64,000 nt of DNA, taken from Terriglobia bacterium (GTDB taxonomy: Bacteria; Acidobacteriota; Terriglobia; Terriglobales; Acidobacteriaceae). Below the pieces are notes generated by a model. That model ran no database searches, had not been told where the DNA came from, and was given only the letters and a program-made list of their open reading frames with translations. The position numbers were made by a program, and so were the translations under genes. The stretch spans positions 23,982 to 87,981 of the forward strand of contig JAIQGL010000027.1 in the NCBI GenBank assembly GCA_020072585.1. Direction: 5' to 3'. Positions 36,787 through 44,436 of this stretch are shown piece by piece (the stretch's first letter is position 1; every line of letters begins with the position of its first letter).

Positions 36787-39700
36787 GTGTTCAAGACCCT
36801 GTGCGCCTCTCGCCGCCTTTTTGCCACAACGCATTTATCAACATGGGTAAATCTGGTCAGCCTGCTTGTCATTATCGTCCTATTAGGTATCCCGGTAAGC
36901 GCTGTAGCACAGACTCGGCCAGTGGATACGCAACAAAGTGATACAGCCTCAGTGGGCCAGACTCCATCCAGCGATTCTGTGCAGGGGCAAGCAGGTCCAA
37001 TTGCCGATCCTGGCCAAGGGCAGGGGTTCGTCCACATAGTGCCGTTTAGAGATGCGGCAGCCCCGAAAATCAGCTTTGCTCCCTCAGGCGCGCACCTAAC
37101 CTATTGGGGCGGGCCGGTCATTGCCAATATTCATGTCATCGCTGTGTTCTGGGGGCCCAATGTAAACCCAGTCATTACAGGGGGCATTGGACAGTTTTTC
37201 ACCGACATCACTTCCAGCCGATATTACGACTTGCTTTCGGAATACAACACAACAGGGATCATCGGGGCAGCGGTTCCGGCCATTAGCAGTAACCAGGTGA
37301 TCGGGCATGGTCAATTTGATGGAGCGGTCACCATCACTCCTTCGCTCTGCCCTGGTCCCACGGCGTGCACCATCACGAATGCCCAGGTAGCGGCGGAGAT
37401 AGTGAATCAGATCGTCGCCGGCCATTTACCGCAGCCCCTGACCGATAACCAGGGCAATATCAACTCTTTCTACATGATCTATTTTCCTCCTGGAGTCACC
37501 ATAACTCTTTCGCCGACCGTGAAAAGTTGCGCCCAATTCTGCGCTTATCACTTCAACACGGCGAGCACTGCGTTGCTGCCAAAAATGGTGCCCTACGGAG
37601 TTGAACCCGATTTTGGGCCTGCACCGAATAGCGCTTGCGCACTTGGTTGCGGTGGTAATTCAACATTGTTTGATGACGCAACCGAAGTGACCAGCCACGA
37701 AATGTCTGAGGCTGTCACCGACGCGTTAGTAGGTTCCGCGCCCAACACCCCCACACCTGGTCCGCCAATGGCGTGGTATGACTTTCCCCCGGATTTGGGA
37801 GAGATTGGCGACTTGTGTGTTGGTCAGAGTACGTCCGTGCCTGCCGGAAATACCACCTATGTGGTTCAGGCAGAATTTTCCAATCTGCAGAATGACTGCG
37901 TGTTTGCGCCGCCGGTATTTAATTTAATTACACCCGCGGTTGGAGCCGGCCCATCCCTGCCTTTCAACGGCACCTTGAAGATACAGAGCAGCATAAGCCC
38001 GTTCACGCTGACCGGCTACTCCGGTACAGTGCACTTCACCAGCTCTGATCCGCAGGCCATTCTGCCTGCCGACTACACATTTGTGCCTGGTGATGCGGGA
38101 ACACACATATTTTCATTTACGTTGAAAACGCTCGGCGACCAGACCATTACAGTCACAGACACGCATTCCAATGGATTCACAGGTACTGCAACAGTCAACG
38201 TAAACCTCACGCCCGATTTAACGATCGCAAAAAGCCATAGCGGAAACTTTTCCGTGGGCCAGACGGGGGCAACTTACACAATTACTGCCTCGAACGTGGG
38301 GCGGGGACCGACCGTGGGCACTGTGACCGTGACTGACACCCTGCCTACAGGCCTGACGGCTACTGCAATCGGCGGAACGGGCTGGAGTTGCACTCTTGGA
38401 ACACTTATATGCACTCGCGCGGACGCCCTTGCTGCTCTCAGTAGCTACCCTGCAATTACTGTTACAGTGAATGTGGCAGCGAATGCGCCTGCGTTGGTTA
38501 CGAATTCAGCCACGGTTTCTGGCGGCGGCGAAGTGAATGTGGCAAACAACACTGCCAACGATCCCACTACCGTCCTGACGCCTGACCTTGTCGCTTCGAA
38601 ATCACACTTTGGTCCAATCTTTGGCAACTTCTTCCAGGGTGAAACCGGCGCCACATATACCATCACCGTTCAGAACATTGGTACTCTGGCCACCTCAGGG
38701 ACCGTGACCGTGGTGGACACATTGCCGCCTACGGGTCTTAACCCAACAGCGATCAGCGGCACCGGTTGGACTTGCACGCTCGCCACGCTTACCTGCACTC
38801 GCAGCGATGCCTTGGCAGGCGGCTTTACTTCCTATCCGCCAATCACCCTGACGGTGGATGTGCCGCTAGGAGCTCCCGCCAATGTGACGAACGCCGCTAC
38901 AGTTTCCGGCGGCGGCGAAGTCAACACCGGCAACGACTTGGCACAGGATTTCACGACCATTCTTCCGCCGCCGGCGCCGGACCTTGCCCCCTTCATGAAC
39001 CATTTACCGAACTTTGTGCAGGGCCAGAGCGGCAGCTTTTACCGGATTGATATCAGCAACGTGGGAACGGCCACTACTTCCGGCACGGTCACTGTCTCAG
39101 ACACCCTGCCTACCGGCCTGACGGCGACAGACGTGAGCGGAATCGGCTGGACGTGCACCGTGGGCGCCACCTCCACATGCACGCAATCGACCCCCCTGCT
39201 GTTCAACAATAGCTATGCGCCGATCTTTATTACGGTGGCCATTGCCGCCGACGCGCCCACCAGCGTCGTCAATACGGTGACGGTCTCCGGCGGTGGCGAC
39301 ACCAACAATGCCAACAACAGTTTCAGCGATCCGACCTCGATTGCAACTCCGCTCGTGGATCTGACGCCGTCCGTGGCTGGGAGCGCATTTGAGGCGGCAG
39401 GGGACACGGGCATCAACTACACCATCCTGATCCAAAATGCGGGGAATATTTCGACCAATGGCAGCACCATCACGGCAGTCACGAACCTCTCCACCGGGAT
39501 TACCGCCACAGCCCTTAGCGGTGGGGGATGGAACTGCACGCTCAGTAACCTGACCTGTACCCGCTCAGACGCTCTGACACCTTTTGGCTTCTTTCCGATT
39601 AATGTGACCGTGAACTTCGCCAAGAACGCGCCGGCTACGGGCAGCGTGGGCGAGACCGTCTCCGGCGGTGGGGATGGAAATGCCGCCAACAATACAAGTT

Positions 39701-40254
39701 CCGAGTTTGTGAACATCCAACCCATGCTCGGCATTAACCCTCTCACGACCTTACAGACGATCAACGCCGGAACACCGGCCATCTATTCGCTCATTGTGAA
39801 CCCGTTGACGGCCGCTGGCCCCGCCACGATGAGCTGCTCTGGATTGCCGGCCGCCTCAACCTGCACTTTCAATCCTGCTACGGCGCCTGCCGGAGTTGGC
39901 GGTGTGGGAATTACGCTGACCATTAACACGACCGCGCGGACGGCGGCTGTTGTAGATCTTCGCACAGGCCCGTGGAACTACAGGCCTCTTTTCCCGCTGC
40001 TTCTCCTGATTACGGTGATACTGGCAGCCATCGGCATGCGTCATCGCCTGGTGCAGGGTGGAAGGCTTAAGCCGGCGCTGGCCCTGGCTGGGTTGGTGCT
40101 GCTGGCGGCGCTCTCCGGTTGCGGCGGAGGGGGTGGCAGCACCACGACTGTGCAGAATGCTCAAGGTACTCCGGCGGGCACGTATACAGTCACGGTGAAT
40201 GCAACCAGCCCGAACGCGAGCGCCTCAACACCGGTGACCCTGATTGTGAAATAG
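36787..40254 (+). CDS. Large surface protein: EXORDIUM-like/HExxx domain, four DUF11 repeats, internal-lipobox C-terminal module
   Basis: An 1155-aa exported protein. Signal peptide ~21-42 (LVSLLVIIVLLGIPVSAVAQ). Residues ~100-380 resemble phosphate-induced (EXORDIUM-like) proteins (YWGGPVIANIHVIAVFWG) and carry HEMSEAVTD at 304-312 with a later WYDFPPDLGEIGDLC, a possible metalloprotease-like site. Four DUF11 beta-sandwich repeats start near 477, 597, 730 and 857 (TPDLTIAKSHSG, TPDLVASKSHFG, APDLAPFMNH, LVDLTPSVAG). The end has a membrane segment, a basic loop, and a second hydrophobic stretch ending in the lipobox LSGC (Cys1112), followed by exactly 44 residues including PAGTYTVTVNATSPN. 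It is probably displayed on the cell surface. Confidence 0.82.
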   Translation: MFKTLCASRRLFATTHLSTWVNLVSLLVIIVLLGIPVSAVAQTRPVDTQQSDTASVGQTPSSDSVQGQAGPIADPGQGQGFVHIVPFRDAAAPKISFAPSGAHLTYWGGPVIANIHVIAVFWGPNVNPVITGGIGQFFTDITSSRYYDLLSEYNTTGIIGAAVPAISSNQVIGHGQFDGAVTITPSLCPGPTACTITNAQVAAEIVNQIVAGHLPQPLTDNQGNINSFYMIYFPPGVTITLSPTVKSCAQFCAYHFNTASTALLPKMVPYGVEPDFGPAPNSACALGCGGNSTLFDDATEVTSHEMSEAVTDALVGSAPNTPTPGPPMAWYDFPPDLGEIGDLCVGQSTSVPAGNTTYVVQAEFSNLQNDCVFAPPVFNLITPAVGAGPSLPFNGTLKIQSSISPFTLTGYSGTVHFTSSDPQAILPADYTFVPGDAGTHIFSFTLKTLGDQTITVTDTHSNGFTGTATVNVNLTPDLTIAKSHSGNFSVGQTGATYTITASNVGRGPTVGTVTVTDTLPTGLTATAIGGTGWSCTLGTLICTRADALAALSSYPAITVTVNVAANAPALVTNSATVSGGGEVNVANNTANDPTTVLTPDLVASKSHFGPIFGNFFQGETGATYTITVQNIGTLATSGTVTVVDTLPPTGLNPTAISGTGWTCTLATLTCTRSDALAGGFTSYPPITLTVDVPLGAPANVTNAATVSGGGEVNTGNDLAQDFTTILPPPAPDLAPFMNHLPNFVQGQSGSFYRIDISNVGTATTSGTVTVSDTLPTGLTATDVSGIGWTCTVGATSTCTQSTPLLFNNSYAPIFITVAIAADAPTSVVNTVTVSGGGDTNNANNSFSDPTSIATPLVDLTPSVAGSAFEAAGDTGINYTILIQNAGNISTNGSTITAVTNLSTGITATALSGGGWNCTLSNLTCTRSDALTPFGFFPINVTVNFAKNAPATGSVGETVSGGGDGNAANNTSSEFVNIQPMLGINPLTTLQTINAGTPAIYSLIVNPLTAAGPATMSCSGLPAASTCTFNPATAPAGVGGVGITLTINTTARTAAVVDLRTGPWNYRPLFPLLLLITVILAAIGMRHRLVQGGRLKPALALAGLVLLAALSGCGGGGGSTTTVQNAQGTPAGTYTVTVNATSPNASASTPVTLIVK

Positions 40255-40290
40255 TTTCGCCTGGAATGCTCTGACTGATAGGAAACGTGA

Positions 40291-41829
40291 ATGACGCCTG
40301 AACTGCTCGCCCGCTCGCTACAGGAGTTTCTGAGCGCGGCGGGCAGTGCGGTGATTGTTGAAGATGGACAGGTCATTTTCGACCTCGCGTCAGCACACTA
40401 CTCCATCTCATCTGAAAAAAACCGCTGTCTTCTGCACCTGTGGTCAGAAGAGCGCAATCTGGTCCGTCACGTAATCGACGCTGAGACAAAGAGCGGCACA
40501 ATGATTTTGACGGTCCGCCGCTTTGCTCAGGCGCGTCCGCACAAAATGGAGATTTGCCGCGATCGTGACCACCGGACTCCCGTCGCACAAAGAGCTGCGC
40601 GCAGCCGTTACGCGCGGACACTGGAGCGCGCGCTCCGCCGCCAGTTCCCTGACTGGCCCCTGGACAAATCCAGACTCTTAACCACCATGGATCTGGAGCG
40701 CAGTTTTTCGCCGGTGTACGCGCGGGGACTGCAACGCAAGGGACGCAGCGCGTTCGCAGTGCTCGGCGTGAGTCATCAGGAAACTCAGGCAGCAGTGGAT
40801 GCGTCCCTCACGTTTGCTCTGCTCTGGCTACAGGCCTGCCGTGAACGCGAAGCCGGAAAGAGTCTTGTAGAAGGATTGCGTCTCTACGTTCCACCAGGAA
40901 CTTCCGCGACTCTACAGGTCCGTCTGGCTCATCTGGACCATAACGCGGCCAAGTTTCAACTCTTCGAATTCGATGACCGCGACGAGTCCTCGAACCAGAT
41001 CGACTATTCCGACCACGGCAATATCAATACCCGCCTGCTGCGCTTTCCTGATACCGCACAGGTGCGGTCACGCTTTGCCGCTACTATAAACAGCGTTCTG
41101 GCCCTGGCGCCACAGTCTGAGGTCACCGTACTTTCACCCACTGAACTCTCCATCCGTCTCCATGGGCTGGAACTTGCGCGGGTCAGACTTGCCAGCGCTC
41201 CCGGCAGCTTCCGCGTTGAAGAAGAAATCATCTTTGGTCCGCCGGGATATGAGACGCGATTGAATAAAGAGAGCTCGCCTGCGTTCAGCGAATTCATCAG
41301 GACCGTGGTGGAAGCGCGCAGTACAGGCGGCGACCGCCGTGATCCGCTCTGGCGCATGTACCCAGAGCGCTGGCTGGAATCTCTTGTCTTTAAGAACGTC
41401 TGCGCCGTGGACTCACAACTGGATCCGGCGCATGTTTACTCGCAAGTGCCGGCGTTTTCCGCTTCAGACCGCGCCATGATTGATGTGCTTGCCTGCACCC
41501 GCGCAGGGCGGCTGACGGTGCTGGAGTTGAAGGCGGATGAGGACATCCATCTGCCTCTGCAAGGCCTGGATTACTGGGCGCGCGTTCTCTGGCACCATGG
41601 CCGTGGCGAATTCCAGCAATATGGTTATTTTCCGGGCATGCAGCTCTCAACCCGTCCGCCGCAATTGTTGCTGGTGGCGCCATCGCTGCGCGTGCATCCA
41701 TCGGTAGATGCAATCCTGCGCTATTTTGCGCCAGAGATTGAATGGTCACTTGTCGGTGTTGACGAAAGATGGCGGGAGGGCATCAAAGTGATCTACAGAA
41801 AGACTTCAGCAAAGGCGGCATCGGCATGA
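40291..41829 (+). CDS. Large protein with a PD-(D/E)XK nuclease-like C-terminal domain
   Basis: A 512-aa soluble protein. The first ~380 residues are of unknown fold, rich in Arg, with stretches such as LERALRRQFPDWPLDKSRLL. Around residues 393-420 is IDVLACTRAGRLTVLELKAD followed by EDIHLPLQGLDYWARV. The Asp, a beta hairpin, then Glu-x-Lys on a strand, then a helix with Gln/Tyr is the core of the PD-(D/E)XK superfamily, as in NucS or DUF91-like proteins. The active residues appear intact. It may act in DNA repair or defence; the partner is unknown. It is convergent with the UvrC-like gene. Confidence 0.65.
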   Translation: MTPELLARSLQEFLSAAGSAVIVEDGQVIFDLASAHYSISSEKNRCLLHLWSEERNLVRHVIDAETKSGTMILTVRRFAQARPHKMEICRDRDHRTPVAQRAARSRYARTLERALRRQFPDWPLDKSRLLTTMDLERSFSPVYARGLQRKGRSAFAVLGVSHQETQAAVDASLTFALLWLQACREREAGKSLVEGLRLYVPPGTSATLQVRLAHLDHNAAKFQLFEFDDRDESSNQIDYSDHGNINTRLLRFPDTAQVRSRFAATINSVLALAPQSEVTVLSPTELSIRLHGLELARVRLASAPGSFRVEEEIIFGPPGYETRLNKESSPAFSEFIRTVVEARSTGGDRRDPLWRMYPERWLESLVFKNVCAVDSQLDPAHVYSQVPAFSASDRAMIDVLACTRAGRLTVLELKADEDIHLPLQGLDYWARVLWHHGRGEFQQYGYFPGMQLSTRPPQLLLVAPSLRVHPSVDAILRYFAPEIEWSLVGVDERWREGIKVIYRKTSAKAASA

Positions 41830-41873
41830 GGCAGCAGACATAAACAACTCGATCAGATGCAGTCAAAATTATC

Positions 41874-43049
41874 TTATGACTCGGCCGATGCAACCGGCTG
41901 CTTTTCTCCCTTCACAACCCGGCCAGCGGCATTCACGACCTTCCGAATGGAAAGATCTCCGTCAGCCCTGGCCAGAACAATCTCTCCTACTTTATGAGTG
42001 CGGTAGTACCAGCGCTTCAGAATTGCCAGTTCTTCGCCGAAACGCTGCGACGACAAGTTACCGCTTGCCGCCATTGAATCCACCGCGTTCCGCAGGCGCA
42101 TCTCTGGCGGCTCGGTTGGGTTCTCAACTTCCATTACAACCATTGCCGGTCCTGTCAGCCCCCCTTTGTGGAAGCGAAACAGCACAACCGCCCTGGCGTC
42201 TGTGGAGGGCTGAACAATCACGGCGTCCAGACGGTCCAGGCGGCGGCAGATATCGTCACAGATGGAAAGAATGCTTTTGACCTTGGTTATTTTTGCGTGC
42301 TGTGCAGCGGCTGCTTCAAAATCCAGCCCGGCAGAAAGCCGTTCGCGCTCTGTTTCCAACTCCTGCACAAGAGACTGGCCATCGGAATCAAAGTACGCTT
42401 GCACGCGGGCCACCTCCGCCCCATACGCTTCGTCCGTGCAGCCTTTGAAGCAGGGCGCCAGACACATCTTCATTTCGGAGTAGACACAGCCAGGGAACGC
42501 AGGATCCGGGCTCAGGTCAAAGGTGCAGCGGCGCATCTTGAACAAGTCGAGCGAATCGTTCAGAAACTTGTCCGCGACTGCCCGGGACCGAAAAGGACCG
42601 TAGTAGAGTGAGCGCCCAGACATCTTCCCAATCCGCGTGGTGACATAAGCGCGAGGGTATTCATTTTCCAGATTCAAGCGCACCAGCGGCGCCGGGCGCA
42701 GACGAAGACGTTTCTGATAGCCCTCCGGAAACTCTTTACGCAAGGCGCGATACAGCAGCAGCGTGGATTCAAAATCAGAGCCGGAGAGCTCATACTCAAT
42801 CGTCGCAACGCGCCCGCGCAGATTGAGCCGCTTGGATTGCGACTCTGGCGGTGACAGCAACCGCTGCAGCCGCCTGCGCAGGTTTGCCGATTTGCTGACA
42901 TAAGGCTCAGCCGATTCCTCTGCGCCGCGCAACACAAACACCGCGGGCGCCGCAGGGAATTGCATAAAGAAATCCAGCGGATGGTCCAGCGAAAACGGAA
43001 TAGAGTGGAATAACACCAAATGTGTACAGTTATATACTGGCTTTTCCAC
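41874..43049 (-). CDS. UvrC-like protein (GIY-YIG plus UVR, no RNase H domain)
   Basis: A 391-aa homologue of the N-terminal half of excinuclease subunit C. It has a degenerate GIY-YIG region (PAVFVLRG, then YVSKSANLRRRLQRLL), the cysteine cluster (RRCTF, PGCVYSEMKMCLAPC), and a UVR helix (ETERERLSAGLDFEAAAAQH). UvrC proper is ~600 aa; the RNase H-like and HhH domains that cut the 5' side are missing. In the GIY-YIG part the usual YVGK is YVSK and the first Tyr is Phe, so nuclease activity is uncertain. The GTG start at 43049 lies inside a DnaA-box-like 9-mer and has no ribosome site; a later start is possible. Confidence 0.8.
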   Translation of the reverse strand: MEKPVYNCTHLVLFHSIPFSLDHPLDFFMQFPAAPAVFVLRGAEESAEPYVSKSANLRRRLQRLLSPPESQSKRLNLRGRVATIEYELSGSDFESTLLLYRALRKEFPEGYQKRLRLRPAPLVRLNLENEYPRAYVTTRIGKMSGRSLYYGPFRSRAVADKFLNDSLDLFKMRRCTFDLSPDPAFPGCVYSEMKMCLAPCFKGCTDEAYGAEVARVQAYFDSDGQSLVQELETERERLSAGLDFEAAAAQHAKITKVKSILSICDDICRRLDRLDAVIVQPSTDARAVVLFRFHKGGLTGPAMVVMEVENPTEPPEMRLRNAVDSMAASGNLSSQRFGEELAILKRWYYRTHKVGEIVLARADGDLSIRKVVNAAGRVVKGEKQPVASAES

Positions 43050-43516
43050 AAACCACTAAACAGGATATGAAAACCAACTCGCAATGAAGTTGGACTCTCA
43101 TGAAAACCCAAGTTTGTAGAGCTACAAAAACTTGGCAGCCGCAAATCAGCCTGATTTCCGAATCAATATTCACAAACTGTTGGAAACTCTGACTGAGAAA
43201 CAACATTGAATCAAGTGCTTACTGTCATGTAATGCTGCAGAATTTCCACTTGATTCACGCCTACTCATGTCTGTCGCTGTGGAATCTGATGAAAACAGGT
43301 AAATATCTTTTCACGGGCATCTCTTTTTCAACGTGCTCAACAAATCCACAACGTACATATCAACAGGATGAAGACAGGTTAAACACTTCAGGACACAACA
43401 GTTACCCTACATTTCCCATTTTCCACAGCAATCTGTTACTACTTCTTATCTATATCTCTATATTATAGATATATATAAGAAGAACTTAAGTACTAGCATT
43501 TTGCAAATTATCCATG
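43042..43516. other. AT-rich gene-free region with DnaA-box-like 9-mers, candidate replication origin
   Basis: This gap of ~460 bp between the UvrC-like and DnaC-like genes is markedly more AT-rich than its surroundings and has no credible gene. On the plus strand it contains TTTTCCACA at 43042-43050 and again at 43419-43427, ATATTCACA at 43166-43174, AAATCCACA at 43342-43350, and TTATCCATG at 43508-43516. An AT-only inverted repeat at 43442-43482 could be a DNA unwinding element. This combination is typical of an origin or a DnaA-regulated region. It is much richer in box-like sites than the rpmH-dnaA gap. No tRNA or riboswitch was seen. Confidence 0.45.
43442..43482. repeat. AT-rich inverted repeat
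   Basis: CTTCTTATCTATATCT and AGATATATATAAGAAG form a 16-bp stem with one mismatch around a 9-nt AT loop. It lies 26 bp beyond the DnaC-like stop. It could melt easily (unwinding element) or act as a weak terminator of the minus-strand gene; there is no T run. Confidence 0.7.
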
Positions 43517-44311
43517 TCGTTTCTTTGGGCCAGTCCTAAAATCAATTCCCTCTAGAGAAACTACTAAGCACATTTCGTTCAGTCGTGATCTCATTCGTTC
43601 AGTAATACGATCTCCAAGAGTTTCAGTTCGAGCCGCAGCTTTTGCCCGTTCCGATTGAGAGAATCCTTTCTGTGGACCTTCCAAATAACCTGCTGGGAGA
43701 TTGGGGAAGTTTGTCGTGATGATGGTCGTTCGTTTTGTGTTATAACGCGAGTTGATTATGTAGCTGACAGTTTCCCAAACCCACTGTGTCGTTTTAACAG
43801 CGCCCAATTCATCCAAGACCAATATTTCCGTTTCAACAATTGGGCGCAAAACCTCAAGCTCGGTAGTTTCCACAGTTGGATTATAAGAATCGATGATTTT
43901 TTTAAGCAGATCCCGATAATCGCAAAAAAGACAATGCGTATGCTTGCTTCGGATTAGTTCCAGAATGATCCCGACCGCTAAATGAGTTTTGCCAATACCG
44001 ATAGGACCTGTGAAAAGCAGCCCGGCGCTCTCTGCAGGATGATATTCCTCGACAAATCGCCCAGCTATTAGCCTAGCGGCCGAGAGTGACCTATGAGCAC
44101 TTGGGAAATCAGTGTCGAAATCGGCGAGTGTACAATCCTGGTACCGGGGTGGGATGTTAGCGATCTCAAGTAGTCTTTCAGATCGATTTTTAGTTCGGCA
44201 ATCACACCGCGTCATTCTGGGAGCTTTGCCGGGAACCGCAATTTGCTTCCAGCCGGTTCCGTCACAGACCGGGCAAGCGGCTGAGGGTTGGGATGAGGGC
44301 GAGGTAACCAT
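43508..44311 (-). CDS. DnaC/IstB-like helicase loader ATPase
   Basis: A 267-aa AAA+ ATPase. The N-terminus has a zinc-binding pattern (CPVCDGTGWK ... TRCDC, ~14-40). It is followed by the DnaC-like ATPase core: Walker A GPIGIGKTHLA (~102-112), Walker B ILVLDELGA, sensor I TTIITTNF, and a C-terminal Arg-rich sensor II region (ITERMRSRLNEM). These proteins load or remodel the replicative helicase DnaB, or act as transposition helpers (IstB). No transposase is adjacent, so a replication role is favoured. It lies 125 bp after the malate synthase gene on the same strand. Confidence 0.85.
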   Translation of the reverse strand: MVTSPSSQPSAACPVCDGTGWKQIAVPGKAPRMTRCDCRTKNRSERLLEIANIPPRYQDCTLADFDTDFPSAHRSLSAARLIAGRFVEEYHPAESAGLLFTGPIGIGKTHLAVGIILELIRSKHTHCLFCDYRDLLKKIIDSYNPTVETTELEVLRPIVETEILVLDELGAVKTTQWVWETVSYIINSRYNTKRTTIITTNFPNLPAGYLEGPQKGFSQSERAKAAARTETLGDRITERMRSRLNEMCLVVSLEGIDFRTGPKKRHG

Positions 44312-44436
44312 GGTTTCTTTTATGAAAATACCACTATTCAGACGTCAGCCACTGCTCGCAACGATCTTCAAATCCGCTTTGTGCACAGGATTTGCACAGC
44401 AAGTGCACCATAGCTGGTCTTATGTTGCAGTGCTGC

